A stretch of DNA of 64,000 bases from Adiantum capillus-veneris (GCA_014529385.2 CM043966.1:96162587-96226586); one strand, 5' to 3'; positions 10,790 to 23,286 are shown, counted from the first letter of the stretch. Made by a program: numbers and translations. The notes: generated from the sequence alone by a model not told the origin.

Positions 10790-11515
10790 CTATAGATTAT
10801 TTTGAGAGGTAACCACGTGGGTAGAAGGGAGAGGCTGAGGGACGGTGCTAACTGCTATCAGATTGAGCTTGGGAAAGGTAAACTCATTCTGGCTTTGACT
10901 TGGGTTCGAAGCCGTGGATGCACGAAGTTTAGGGAAATCCTTACTATAGTGATCCTTACTGTAGTGATCCTTTGTTTCAGGGCAATGACCGCAAGGAGGG
11001 GACCCTTCTGGCAGGGGGCATTTGCTTTGGTAATGCCCATATTCCCCGCATCTGTAGCACAAAATGGGCCGATTCAAAGGGTAAGTCGAAGGGCGAGGTG
11101 GTCCGTGCTCCTGGTGCATTGAGTTGGAGGTGGAGGCATAGAAGCTTTGAGGTGATGAGGGAGCATGTCTATGATAAAAGCTCTGAGAGGGAAAAGTGCT
11201 CTGCATACCTTGCATAGGAAGGGCTGTCAGCAAAGGTGGCATATGGTGTGGATGGCCACAGGGAGAAACCATGTTGGATGCAGGCGCTGGCCCTTGTTGA
11301 AGAGAAGGACCAAGCCTTTGTTGTATTTGCCGTAATCCCTTGATATAGTAGCAATCCTTGTCTTCATGCTCAGACTTCTCGCAGAAGTGGCAATAAGCCC
11401 GAAAAGGACAATCCTGTGGAGGATGTCTTGGAGAGCGACATGAGCTGCACCATACCATAGCCTTAGTCTCCTGTTGAGACCGAAGCTCTTCTAGCTCTCT
11501 CTTGATTTGATCCAA
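10790..11515 (-). pseudogene. gag C-terminal part with three CCHC zinc knuckles
   Basis: This 241-codon frame contains three CX2CX4HX4C knuckles: CSSCRSPRHPPQDC, CHFCEKSEHEDKDC and CYRCGEYGHYQSKC, plus a decayed fourth (CGHCPETKDHYSKD). Zinc knuckles of retroelement Gag bind the element's RNA during packaging. One or two is usual in plant Gypsy elements, so three to four is unusual. The frame follows the gag core and precedes the protease on the same strand, with frame changes at both junctions. Between the second and third knuckle is a Ser/Pro/His-rich linker. Confidence 0.75.
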
Positions 11516-12443
11516 AGCCTCAAGATGCGGGGTTTCTCCTGGCGAAGGGAGATTGATTTCTCCTCTTGAAGAGGGCGTTGTAGTTTTAGGGCTTCAAGTT
11601 CTCTACGTAAAGAAGTCAATGGATTAGTAGGACTTTCCGAAAACACAGAGGGGGTCTCTATGTGAGGGGAGTTGTTGAACAGCTTCCTAGCCCCCTCTAT
11701 CCTAGTCGCAGCTGCGATGAATTCCTCCAGAGTGGCGTCGGGTCGGAGACTCTCTCGGAGTTTTGTTGAGAAGTTTTGGGAAGCGCCTTCTCCACCCACT
11801 TCTTAACCATGAATTCACCGGGTTGCTGGGGAAGCTTGGCAACAAGAGACTTGGTTTTAGTCATAAGCTCTGCAAAAGTCTCCTCTGGCTGGAGCACCAT
11901 GTTGGCCAACTCATCCAACACCTTCTCCTAGTAGTCACTTGGCCTGAAAGCTGCACAGAACTGTTGTCTTAAGGCTGCCCAAGTTGCAAAATGGTTCTCT
12001 ACAAACTGGCTGTACCATTTGTCTGCTAAGCCATCCAAGGTGGATTGAAAGAGTATCAAATAAGTATCTTCCCTGTTAAGACCACGACCCCTACAGAGAG
12101 ATACAAACCTCCTTGCATGGTCATCAACATCTTCTGAAGAGAGTCCTTTGAAGGTAGGGAACTTGATGTTTACCTTGGCCAAAACACTAGCCAACGCCTC
12201 CATGGCCCCTTGCTGAGCCTGTTGCTCAATAGCCTGCTGTAGCAGAATAGGAGAGAGCTTTATTGGAGAAAGTGATATGGAAGATGTGGAACCGGATGGA
12301 GGAATGGGTGATCTCGTATGTGGAGGTATGGGTGATGAGTTTGATGGACTTCTACTAGGTACCAAGGTTCGTCTTCTGTTGTAGTCCTTCAGAGGGCTGA
12401 GTAGTGCGCTTTGACGCTCGACTGACCGCCTTGTATGTGTCAT
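11491..12443 (-). pseudogene. gag N-terminal (capsid-like) region of the Gypsy derivative
   Basis: From the ATG at 12443 the frame has a basic N-terminus and then a retrotransposon gag core: FPTFKGLSSEDVDDHARRF, later LDGLADKWYSQF and WAALRQQFCAAFRP. An in-frame TAG at about 11928 interrupts it; the same frame continues as EKVLDELANMVLQPEETFAE. A frameshift near 11780 moves it to RESLRPDATLEEFIAAATRI (11491-11799). Gag forms the cytoplasmic particle in which reverse transcription occurs. The breaks make this copy non-functional, while its length and domain order are normal. Confidence 0.75.
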
Positions 12444-12787
12444 GCAGTGACCACCAATCCAACCAAGATTTGGGCAAGAAAACTTATAACTGGTTGAAGA
12501 CAGGTCTAGACTCTACTAGACCCAGGCTGGACCGGGGACGAGGAGGGACTAGACTAGACCAGGGACGAGGATTGATTGGACCAGGCTAGAGAGACCATAC
12601 CAATTGGACCAGGGCAAGAGAGGACCAAACCAATTGGACCAGGGTGAGAGAGAACCAGACCAACAGGCTACACAGTGCAAGGCAAATTAGGCGAAGCTAG
12701 ATAAACCCAACTAGCTTCAGGATTTGTACCTCACAGAGAGTGAGACTTCAGTTGAGGTCCCACTGTGATCGCCAAAATGAGAGCACC

Positions 12788-13350
12788 TGTAGCGTAGATA
12801 GTGTGTCGTGCTCTCTACAGTGGGTGCTCCTCAATGCAATGTGCGTGACAATCTCACTCAAATAGACTGAAACAAGAAACAACAGACAACAACTTAGCTC
12901 ACAGTGACACAACAGCAGCAGACCACAACAAATGACTCGACTATCTCAAAGAACTGATATAGACTCTCGCGTGGCAACACACTCAGCTCCAGCCCAGGAT
13001 TCTCAGGTACAATGGGGTGTCGAGGCTGAGATGTGCAGGGATGGTGAAGACGTGCTCTGTGTACAGACTCTATGCCCTAGACCACGATGCTTGACTAGAT
13101 GTAAAAGAAGATGATCCTGACCCAACAACTACTACTCACATATACCACCATAAAGAGCCACCAACGGCTCATAAATGTCAGCCATGTAATGTCAGCCATG
13201 TGGTGACCTGGCCACGATGTCCACTAGACCAGTCCATATCTCTGCTGCCATGTGTCACTGCCCAGCCCAGAGAGTCCGTCTAGTGTGAACCAGCCTAGAC
13301 CAACTGTACTAACTGTGTGTCCTGTGAAAGTGACACTGTAGCCTGCTACA
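12788..13350 (-). repeat. 5' LTR of the 7983-13350 element
   Basis: 563 bp. On the element strand it begins TGTAGCAGGCTACAGTG and ends ATCTACGCTACA. It pairs with 7983-8533. A small internal duplication (atgtcagccatgt, 13176-13202) is absent from the partner, showing that the LTRs have diverged since insertion. Confidence 0.85.
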
Positions 13351-15688
13351 GTTACGCTTACATTGAACAATGAGTAAGGTACTTGTTGAAGTTGAGCACC
13401 TTAGGAAGGTAAGCTCTAGTTCACATAAGAACCTCTCACCTGAAGGGACCCCTTTCCTAATGTTTAAATAAGATTTTTGGCTCATGTAAGCTTTATTTTT
13501 ATTATTTACAAGGGTCAATCTCAAGTTTGAGCTTTGAGGTCCATTAATCATCACGAGAATGAATCTTGAGGTTCAACAAGGGCCTTTGTCTAAGCTTCAC
13601 TTTCAAGAAGTCCAAAGTTAAGCTTGATTCTTCATTGTATGGTGCATGAAAACCAGATGATGGTAAAAATTTAACCTTTTTGTATCCTTCATGATGATTC
13701 AATAAGTATCTACTTAGCATTGAGCCTTTTCATGACCAAACTTATGGCGTTGAAGCTTATGGCTCAATTAAAGTTTTGATTATTGTTCAATAGGAAGTAT
13801 CATGGTAGCCTCCAATGCTTAATTAAGCTCAAGCCTAATGACTACTGGGGCTTAGCCTTAAAATGAACACCATTAATCTGAAATTGGGCCAATGACCTTG
13901 CTTAAGCTTCACTTTTAAGAATTTTGTTTCAAACTAGAGCTTCTTCATCCACCTCATCAAAACTTTGCACTTTGCACTGTCCTCATATCTAATGAATGAA
14001 TTAAGCACTGTCCTCATATCTAATGAATGAATTAAGCCCTTCAATGATGTAGGCATTAAAGGCCAACGTGACAAGATATATTTTGAGGCTTGTGTCCTAT
14101 GTAGCTTTGAGCAAGAAACATTGACTGCATGACAAGTTGTAAAGCTTTTGATTAGAAACATTTTTATTTTCATGGTTTTCATGAAATGGTTATTTTTAGC
14201 AAGAATTTACGTTTTTGTAAAAACTTTCGGATAGCTTTGTTTCCAATGGAGGATGTAAAATGGATTTTAGTTTTAATTCTCGTTTGAAAGTAATGTCAAA
14301 TTGAAGCAATTAATGACATAATTTTAGACGTGTTACACAATTTATTAGTGAAAATTTTGGGATGAGCACTTTATTGTAGTTTTCATAGAGAAATAGTGTT
14401 CACTTGACAATAGGAAAAGCTTGTTTTTGAAATTTCTATGGCCAAAATCTACCCACACCTATTGTAAGTATCATTTGTAAAGTCCTTGAGGCTAATAGAA
14501 TATCATAGCCTAGCCAAATCCTTCTTGACTAGCATATAAATAATTCTTTTTACTTCAGTCTGCTACACACATTTAAAAGCAATCTTCCCATTGCATAAAC
14601 GGCTAATAATTCTCCTCTCATAGAAGAAGATGTAGAATCCTGGATCCCTAAAAGAATTTTGGATCAAAAAGTGACTCTTGCCCATCCAACACAACCATAA
14701 CATAGATATTTGGTGAAGCATAAAAACCAATCACTTTGGGAGGCTCAATGGTTCAAGCATCACATGCTTCACATCAATATCCATCGCTCATGTTTGCCTT
14801 TACCCATCATACACATTAGATAGCATGCGTATTACCGAATGAGGATGTGTGGTTCATTCTTGTGTAGATTGCCTATAGAGGTAGCAGAATTGTGTTAAGT
14901 GCCATGTCTGAGGCAATAGTTCCCTATATATCAACAATTGAGACAAAAAAATGTTCATAAGCTATAGTTCCTCAATGTTGTTAGTATATAGTGTATAGAA
15001 GTGATTGAGGCAACACCCATGCTTGTCTAAATCCTCAATTGCGACATCATAATCATTACTTAAATTGGGTTGTTGATTGATGCAACAAAGGAAACTTGTT
15101 TAGATTTTTGATCGAGGTAGTGCAATTGACGTTTCTTTTAAACTTGGGGTAATGTCATAAAAATACGAACTTATGATCTAATGCGTGATTGATGTATGTT
15201 GATAGATAAGTAGATGCAAAGTATGAGGACTCATTCACTTTGGACGACATCTACTTCTTAAGCAAGATCATAAGTCAATTTAACTCTCTTAGGTCATAGG
15301 AAATATCTCTTAAACCATGCAAACTTTATTTTCATCAAAGTAGTTACTATGTATCAAAAAAGGTATGTAGCCTTCCTTTTGAGTTCACTTTTCGAGTTTA
15401 ACTAATACAAAAAATGCATGCATGAGGGAGGAGCTTCTCAACCTGTTAGGTTGCTCCATTGTAGTTGTTGCACGACAATGCATATACTGGGCACTAAAAA
15501 TTCCATTGACACATTTGTTTTTGTTTCGCACACTATTGCGAACGGGGTAGAGCTAGTGCTAGCTGTATAGGTGGTTCTAAAAGTCCATAATGTCGAGTGC
15601 AACTTTTGCTTCTAATCCATTATGTTATTCTCTACAATCTTCTTCGTGGTATTTTTCAAGAATTTGTTTTTTGAGTTAGTTTTCCCAT
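13351..15688. other. no gene recognised; AT-rich with a short tandem duplication
   Basis: No coding frame of note. The phrase taagcttcactttnaagaa recurs at about 13590 and 13900, suggesting old repeats. A perfect 31-bp tandem duplication (gcactgtcctcatatctaat...) lies at about 13975-14036. The first bases may continue the Copia relic interrupted at 7982. Confidence 0.4.
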
Positions 15689-15985
15689 TGGAATTGGGAG
15701 TTCACGCATCTCTCGCAACTCGTCCGGTCACTCCCAATTTCTCCCAGGGAGAGGTGTAGTGAGTGAGGGCTGTTTTGCAGTTGTGCTTGGCTAGTGTGAG
15801 GTTGTTCTCTCATGTTGGGTTGTGTTTAGACATGTTTAGCTTGGTTTTTGGGTTTGGTTCCATGGCCATTAGGCTCTTGCAGACTGGGAATATTTTTCTC
15901 AATCTTGCCAATTTTTTTCACATGGCCCTATTGGGCCACCTTGTGTCCCCCCCCCCCCCCGCTCTCTCTCTCTCTCTCTCACCCT
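15689..15985 (+). repeat. left LTR of the 15.7-20.8 kb element, with poly-C and (CT)n
   Basis: Aligns by eye with 20514-20790. Its far end holds a run of 14 C (about 15947-15960) directly followed by (CT)n (15962-15980); the partner has only a short ctctctct there, so the tract expanded in this copy. The boundaries are approximate. Confidence 0.5.
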
Positions 15986-17910
15986 TTTGCGAGGTCATCG
16001 CTGGTGGACAACTGCCTTAGCCACAATCTTGGGTGTATATAGGAGAGGGCAAGGCATTAGGGGAGAGAAGTGTGCACATAGCCCTTGGGTGCATGGAGCC
16101 CCTAGGGGGCATGATGGGTAGGGAGATGGGCATCCAGGTTGTGTTTTTTCTATAGATCAATCCTACCGTTTTCTCCAGCCGAATTTTTTTTTCCTCCCAA
16201 TAGTAGGGCAACATTGAGATAGTTGATGGGCAAGAGGGACATTCTCCCTTGTGTTTTTTTTTCTCAAAGCATCTACACGAAAACGATGTGATCACCTAGA
16301 TGCAGAGCACCATAGCAAAGGCATAGACATCGAAGAGAAGGTGCTCCATGATCTCTACAGAAGACATGTCTCCCTCTTTGTCAAGAATAGTTCGCTTGCT
16401 AGGAGGAGATACCGCCAGAGCCTCACTTTCTTAGGAGGCTAGGGTAGCCTAGGTGGAGACCATGTCAGCGGTTGAAGGAGGTTTTGTTGAAGATGTGGAC
16501 TTCTCCTATCTCCATGTTCTCTCCTTCCCTAGTGGTAGTGTGGCCCTACAGATTTGGTCATTCCTTTGCCCTTTTGTGAGCTTGTCAATATGAGTTGTGG
16601 GACATGTTTACGATCTCTTGTGAGCTTGTTAGCACCACTTATGGGATAGGTTTTCAGCCTTTTATGGGCGGTTTTTCTTGATGTTCAACAAAAGATTTTC
16701 AAGATCCTTTGGAATAGGTTTGCATGTAGTGTCAACAATTAGTAGAGACATCTAGCTCGCACTCATGCAGTCAGCAACACTAGGATGCTTCTTCCATACA
16801 TTCCTTTAGAGAGATCCAACCTTGAAGGCAATCCTTCCATTGCAGATGTGGCCATAGCTGGCAAGCATAGCAGGGTCTTTCCTTGCAATTTGCTACCTAG
16901 CTTTCTAGTATGCTAAAGATCAATCCCATCATTCTTCATGGGCTTGTTGTAGTTCTCCGAGCTAGCTCCTTTACTCTTCCCTTGAGTATTGGTGTCATAT
17001 TGTGTATTGGATATAGATTGTACAGTTCAGTTATGGTTATTGTCAACACAACTACAAAGGATAGTTTTGGTGGAGATTTTAAGGAATCAAGTTACAACAG
17101 TGGGAATATAAATGCTCTTCCTAGTCTATATGTAAATTGGCATGTTGTATTGGATTGCACCTATTGGTTTTATCTTGGCAGATGCAAAGGATTGGTGCAC
17201 ATTTGTTTGATCTCACATATTTTTCTTGAGTAGCTAGGTTCTATTGGACTCTGACGGATTCTTTCGAAAGCATGATCCTCAGGTGACGACCTTTCAAGTC
17301 TTCCTACTCTTATTCTCTTTAAGTATCGAGTTCTATGAGATTCTAGTTTGCTATTCAATTATAGAGGAAGCACTTTTACTCTGGGTTGTCTCAGGTTTCT
17401 TGCTGGTGGTACCTATTCTCTTTTCCTTGGATTGAGTGGGAAGAGAGCTTCCTATCTTGGAGGAAGTTCTCGGTTGTAGCTCTAGAGCTTTCAATGATAG
17501 TGTTTTCTTTGTTACAACATGGGGTTGAGTTAGTTGTTACTTCATAGTGTACTTTTGAGGATACTTCTCTTTCGGAGGGGACTTCCAAGTTATTATCTTC
17601 AATCAACTGCCAATGGTGCATTCAATGGAGTACCATGCATGATGTCTTCTAGTCCTTGGCCATTTCTTACGGCTTTGGATGGTGTGCATTATCCAACAAT
17701 GGAGTTAGTATCTTGGTGGATGCTTTCTTGAGCCATTGTGGTGGTTGCTTTGTATTTTGCGTTTGTGGTGTGACGGTTGCTCTTCTTAGTGCATCCGAAC
17801 AGTGTATCCTATGCATTGTCCTCTAGATTGATCTTTGGAGACTATACCATCCGTGACATACCTACTTCCCTTATCCTTAGACTGGTATTTTGCTTCATAT
17901 AGGTGGATAG

Positions 17911-18129
17911 TGTTGAGCAACGCATAGGAAGTGAATTGCTTCTCTGATAGACATGGCATTGGCGAACGGAGTGTAGAGAAGAGAGGGAGAGAGAAGAGGA
18001 TAAGATAAGGCATGCGGGCTGAGGTACAAAATGAAAGAGGGACTTCAAAATTAGATTTTTTGGCCTTATAAAGGTCCTTATATCTTGTTCATATGACATG
18101 TGGCCGCCCAAGTTGGGCTGACCCCAACA
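17911..18129 (-). repeat. 3' LTR of the TRIM-like element
   Basis: On the minus strand it starts TGTTGGGGTCAGCCC and ends TTGCTCAACA; immediately preceded by the polypurine tract. Confidence 0.8.
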
Positions 18130-19235
18130 ATCATCCCCTTCCGCCAAACTTGGCGCACAAATTATTCCTAGTGACTACTAATACATCCAGGCGTAGTGTC
18201 TAATACATCATGGCGGGTCTCATTGCGGATGATGCATCACCAAGGTTCACAAGGACACTCGTCCTAGACTCACAAGGCAGTCATATAAACTAGGTCTTTG
18301 GGAAGGTCTTACCTCTGACGCCATTCATCTTCCCCAGGGCAGTGTCTAGTCCCATTACAAATCGTCGTAATTAAAAAAACATGTGTGACTTAAGAGGGGC
18401 TTTCAATCATTGTCATACATTTTCATCATTACATCATTTCATACAACCATTTTCTCGGGGTGTTACATATATTAATCGCCGATATAAAAGTTTGTGTGAA
18501 CAAACTCTTAAAATAATTAAGGCCATTTAAAAACTTTGATGATAGAAAAATTCAAGAAAACAAAAGTTTGAGTTGCAGACGAACATGGCAATAGCCACTA
18601 TGTGTTTGGCCAATCAAAGGTGCTTAAATTAGTGCTTACGTCTTCGGGCTCTGTGCATGCCATTGTTGCAGCCTGGTCGTTGCCTCTCTTGTGAGATGAA
18701 CTCGCCAATAGCCATCCTCCATTTTTAAAGGAATACCACTGTGCTCAATCCTTAGTAGCTACAAGTCTTTCTTGAAGTGCTTGGATAGTTGAGGCATGAC
18801 GGTGGGAATGGCTTTTAAAGCCAAAAGTATTTGGGTTGGCCTCAATGTGAAAGGGCCTTTGTAACTTCTCCTTGAACCTTTGAAGATTCATTATATGCAA
18901 ATGAAAAGAAAACTCTGTGTGTTGCTGAGAGTAATCAGATTAAGCGACACAAGAGAGTGCTGCAGCAATAGCTCAGGTGGAGCCCTAGGTAGTATGGGTG
19001 TGCGAGGCAAGCGATGAGCATTGCTGCGAGCTTGCAAGGGTAACTGTTTGATGGTTGGTGGGCCGAACACGCCTACAAGTTTGAGGGGACAAGAAGTGCA
19101 TAGGCTATGTTTCTTGCTCTAGCAATGTGGTGGCTATAGATTGGAGAAAATTTCTGCAAAAAAATCTAGCTCAAGCTGCTTCTCACAACCTCTTCTTGAC
19201 CTCCCGGTGCACAACTTTCCAAGCTTGAAACGGAA

Positions 19236-19247
19236 GCTCTGATACCA
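19236..19247 (-). other. primer binding site, initiator-Met tRNA type
   Basis: Minus strand TGGTATCAGAGC, the standard plant retrotransposon primer site, two bases inside the 5' LTR of the TRIM-like element. Confidence 0.85.
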
Positions 19248-19249
19248 AT

Positions 19250-19452
19250 TGATGAGCAACTGCTTCTCTGATAGACATGGCAATGGCTAGTGGAGTGCAG
19301 AGAAGATAAGGAGAGAGAAGAGGATAAGATAAGGCAGACGGGCTAAGGCACAATATGAAAGAATGAGTTGATCATTAGATTTTTTGGCCTTATAAAGGCC
19401 CTTGATCTTGTTCATATGATATGTGGCTGCTCTAGTTGGGCTGAACCCAAAC
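19250..19452 (-). repeat. 5' LTR of the TRIM-like element
   Basis: On the minus strand it starts GTTTGGGTTCAGCCC (first base altered relative to the partner) and ends TTGCTCATCA, two bases before the primer site. Confidence 0.8.
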
Positions 19453-20513
19453 GATAGTGATCCTTCTCAAACTAGAAACGAGTTACAATTACCTGGAGAA
19501 TGGGGAGACGGTCTTCTCGATTCTTCTAGACGGTTCGAGGTTTCACAGGTAAATTTTCTTTTGGATTCACCTGCATTAGGTGATAGTTGTACAAGAAGAG
19601 ATTTTTGGAGAGTTATGAAAATTGTCTATGGTCTGGGTGTTCTCCCTTTAGAGGGGGACGTAGATCCAGCTTGGGAGTCAATTTCTACGGACTGCTTTCT
19701 TTCAGTTCTAGTGGTTCCATGTACAACATATAGTATTGAAAATTTGTTTGGAGGCTTTCCATAGAATATTGTTCTTCTCTTATAGAGCTTGTGTGTAGGG
19801 TCTCTTGATCTTGCAGTATTAGCTGCAATCTTAGTATTGACGTGTATTCCTTTTTATTGGATATTTGTTCTCAATTCATACTGAGAATGTGGTGATATTC
19901 TCTCAAGATGCGCTCCATATAGATGAAGATCAATAGTAGTTTTCATTCTCATCTCGAATTAAATTCCTTCAGATAATATTTGTAGGTCATCATTCTATAT
20001 GATGGTGGGTTTAATTCTTTGGTTCCTCGTCATCAGATAGTTGATTTCTTGGTAGCTTTGGTTGTCCCATTCTTTGGACGTCCTGTAGCATCTTGGAGAT
20101 CCTGGCATGTGGTATATGACTAGAGGTGTAGGTTTTTAACTCTTTCCTTGAGGGTGGAACACTTGAGAGCTGGGGAATGATTCGGATACTAGTAGTTTAT
20201 CCCTTTACCCTCAGTTTTGATACATTCTCTTGGAGCGGTCAACATCAATATCTTTTGCAAATGCTGGTTGTGCATGTTGTGAGTCAATTGAGTTGAGGAA
20301 ATACTTGCTAGAGCTGGATTTACTTCGAATGTACAACTTTTACTTCCCAGATATCTTTCGGGGGTAGTGGTTGGATGATACTATGGCACCTTGTATTATT
20401 CAACCTAAGAGTTCTATAGTAGATATTGTTGTCCACAAAACCCTGTCTTTACAGCTACAGATTTCTCACTCCAATTTCCTAGTCCCTCTTTCTTTCCAAG
20501 AGCTGAGAGGGGG

Positions 20514-20790
20514 TGTTAGAGTTCATGCATCTCTTTGCATTTTTCTAGTTGATCCTAGTTTCTCTTAGGGCTAGGTGTTAGAGAGTGAGGGCTATTTTGT
20601 GGTTGTGCCTAGCATGTGTGAGGTTGTTTTCTCTTGTTGAGTTGTGTTTAGCCGTGTTTAGCTTGGATTTTTGGCTTGGTTCCATGGCCATTAGGCTCTT
20701 GCATGCTGGAAATATTTTTCCTAGCCTTGCCATATTGGTTCCATGGCCACTGGTATTTTTTCTTCTCTCTCTAGGTGATGCACATCCATC
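20514..20790 (+). repeat. right LTR of the 15.7-20.8 kb element
   Basis: Begins TGTTAGAGTTCATGCATC straight after a polypurine tract; similar to 15689-15985. The right edge is uncertain. Confidence 0.5.
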
Positions 20791-21508
20791 GTGCAAAATC
20801 ACTTTAGTGTATAACATGGCTGCAAATTTTAACAGCACAACTATAACCAAAAAGGTCCAAGAGTCACATTGGCTTCCACAACCAAAAACCATAAGGGACA
20901 CTCAGTCCTTGATCATAAATCATATTCCTCACTGAATCAACTTCCACACTTGGAGTTTTGATTATACACGATGCTGCAATTAAACTGAGCTAATTAAAGA
21001 AGGATTTTTTATGCATACAAAGAAGTCGTACCAACAACTATAAACATAATCTCAAATCACCATTTTTGGAAGCATTCAATCATATGTAATTGATGTACGA
21101 TGATTGCACCTCACCCCCTTGCACATAGAGCTAGTCTCGACCTAGAAGGGGTGCAAAACAATACACACATGCACATGAGACATCCACATCTATCCTTAAG
21201 ATTTCATGCATCTTACAAAATAATCACAATAAGCAAAAGGAAGTGTTTGACCTCATACCAACGTAAAAGAGAGTGTCTGAACTCATACAAATGCATCAAG
21301 CTCAGCCACCCTATAACATAGACTAACACTTTGTCACATCACTTCACCCATATGAGACTCATGCTAACAACCATGACACACCATATACCTATGTTAGCAT
21401 GCTAAACAGAATGGAACAAGCATGGAGCACCCTTGTACACTTTTGGTAAGCCCATACATGTCCATGTGCATAGTCAAGCAACCATCAAGAGCGTAGTTTC
21501 CCATAGGC

Positions 21509-21553
<45 letters not shown>

Positions 21554-22370
21554 CTGGCTATGGAGTTTAGAGCTTCTTACCAAGAACAAAGAGTGATTAA
21601 TGGTGATTGAAAGGTTTCTTGCTTTTCTATAAGAGAGAGCTATGATGAGAGCCACGTAGATCGATGAGATCGTACATGAACTAGATGGCATTGTGGTACC
21701 CTTGTATAATCACGACAATTATTGTATTGTCCCAGCATCTATACGGTGTTGCTTTTTCTAAAAGTAATTTTGGTAAAAATTTAGCTTAATCCCATTTCTC
21801 CATTCGTATGTCCGGTTTTCACTCATACGGTGACCAAAAAATAATATTTTCACTCTTACGATGATCCAAAATAATATTTTTGGGGTAAGACGATATTAAA
21901 AAAGCATATTGCTTTTCGTGAACGTCGAAAAGCACTAAAAGCAAAAAAAAACATGAAAAGCAAAAAAAATCTAAAATTGAACCATGGCTTCTAGCCTATC
22001 TGAACCAAGAAGTATGAGCACGAAAAGCACTCAAAAGCATATTTTTACAAAATTAAACCCTAGCTTCCTTGGAACTTGTAGATTAAGGATCTGACTCTGC
22101 TTTTCACAAAAAAGGTATTGAAAAGCACAAAAACCAAGAAAAAAAATATTTTTCCAACTTGAATCAAGCGTTTGTTTGACCTACCAAAACATGAAAAGGA
22201 CCTTGCTTTTCTTTTAAAAACCTCTCAACATTGCAGAGCAAGCATTCTACACTGAAAATTAAAGTAATATACACTAGAAAGGTATTTTGACTATTTTTAA
22301 AAGAGACTAAAAAATCGGAGATCTTACATTCTCCCACACTTGAAAAATTCAAGGCGTCCTTACTTCGACA
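20791..22370. other. no gene; (GA)n microsatellite and AT-rich DNA
   Basis: Contains (AG)n at 21514-21551. From 21780 to 22160 the word gaaaagca/aaaagcac recurs many times in both strands. No open frame of interest. This may be the LTR or leader of the minus-strand Gypsy remnant that follows. Confidence 0.4.
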
Positions 22371-23286
22371 TGAAGTTTGGATAATTATGTCTCAAAACAT
22401 CATGACATTTCCAAGTAGCATCTTCCTCATGATAAGTTGACCATTTGACGAGGTATTCAGTAATGGTCCGATTACAAAGAGGTTTGGTTCTATTTTGAAG
22501 AATGGTGTCACAATGTACTTTAAAAGTAAAATCGGTTCAAGTAGACAAGAGAAAATCATCAAGAATGCAATTTGGACCGGGTACATACTTCTTGAGTAAG
22601 TTGACATGGAAAACATCTTGTAGTGCATGCATAGAAGAGGAGTGTCAATAGAGAAGAAGAGTACCTTGATATGACGTTGTAACAATAATCGATAAGCTTC
22701 GTCATTGATTCTTCATGTGATGACAAAAGATCCACAATATCTTGCACTATGATTCTTACACTGACCCATTGATAAAGAGTTCCGTTTAGGCTTTACTCTC
22801 AAAAATCACCATATCTTCATCTTCAAAAAGTCGAATAGATTGCATAAGGTCAGCACAACTCTTATATCTATCTCGCGAAATCTTTTTGTCTTGGCGTATG
22901 AGGCCACTCTGCAATTGCATCTCATCCAACATATCTTTGGATAAACTCTTATGAATGGGTATGTCCATTTCAATGGAGTAAGGCACTCTTGTCATTATAA
23001 CACTTGAAAAGGAGACATCTCAATTGTACGAAATAAAGAATTATATGCAAATCCTACAATATATAAATACCTAGATCATTTGTTTTATTCATGCATACAA
23101 TAAACTTGTAACATATTTTCAATAATTTGATTGGTTCTCTCCATTTGACCATCGGTTTGAGGATGATAAGCTGTACCAAAGACCAATCATGTTCGTGTGA
23201 CTAAGAATAAGGATTTCTAAAAATTTGAAGCGAACTTTGCATCACGATCCATAATTATGCGATGAGGTAAACCATGATACATAAAG
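22371..23286 (-). pseudogene. Gypsy (chromovirus) integrase C-terminus and chromodomain remnant
   Basis: On the minus strand, reading leftward, the parts come in normal order. First PHRIIMDRDAKF, the second catalytic Asp region of integrase. Then FGTAYHPQTDGQMERTNQII, with the catalytic Glu. Then a SLSKDMLDEMQLQSGLI stretch, then FLRVKPKRNSLSMGQC with RYCGSF, the GPY/F module. Then VFHVNLLKKYVPG, and finally a chromodomain (EYLVKWSTYHEEDATWK). Chromodomains steer integration to chromatin. Several frameshifts and at least one stop (TGA after FVIT) disable it. The upstream part of pol is cut off at 23286, where a plus-strand LTR begins, so that LTR inserted into this older element. Confidence 0.8.

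Larger units (their letters stand above)
7983..13350 (-). mobile_element. Ty3/Gypsy-type LTR retrotransposon, gag-protease only (non-autonomous or deleted)
   Basis: A complete structural unit: LTRs at 7983-8533 and 12788-13350 are clearly similar, each with TGTAGC...GCTACA-type ends, and the flanks gttag (7978-7982) and gttac (13351-13355) match at four of five bases as a target duplication. The coding strand is minus. Gag with zinc knuckles and a retropepsin-like segment occupy about 9859-12443. No reverse transcriptase, RNase H or integrase is recognisable between the protease and the 3' LTR; that place holds a G-rich tract and unrecognised sequence. It therefore depended, or now would depend, on enzymes supplied by another element. 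After the 5' LTR the minus strand reads TTTTGGCGATCACAGTGGG, a possible primer region that I cannot assign to a tRNA. Confidence 0.8.
17911..19452 (-). mobile_element. TRIM-like non-autonomous LTR retrotransposon, complete with 5-bp target duplication
   Basis: LTRs at 17911-18129 (219 bp) and 19250-19452 (203 bp) share most of their sequence, including ttgcttctctgatagacatg and agattttttggccttataaa. The element reads on the minus strand: 5' LTR at right, then two bases, then the primer site TGGTATCAGAGC (19236-19247), complementary to initiator-Met tRNA. A purine-rich GGCGGAAGGGGATGAT (18130-18145) lies just before the 3' LTR. The flanks gatag at 17906-17910 and 19453-19457 are identical. The 1.1-kb interior has no coding potential. 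The TATA-like tataaag within each LTR fits a promoter. All cis signals for retrotransposition are present, but no protein is encoded. Confidence 0.85.
15689..20790 (+). mobile_element. non-coding LTR element (LARD-like) hosting a nested TRIM-like element
   Basis: Similar direct repeats lie at about 15689-15985 and 20514-20790; both contain agtgagggct, aggttgtt, ggttccatggccattaggct and attttt-cctagccttgcca. The right copy is preceded by the polypurine tract gagctgagaggggg (20500-20513), giving plus orientation. The interior shows no gag, protease, reverse transcriptase or integrase, so it resembles a large retrotransposon derivative or a badly decayed copy. The 17911-19452 element sits inside it on the opposite strand. 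No outer target duplication was found. Confidence 0.55.

Noticed and set aside
7983-13350. Endogenous pararetrovirus instead of a retrotransposon, because of the multi-knuckle gag
   Set aside because: It has two LTRs and near-matching flanking bases, with no movement-protein or viral coat motif.
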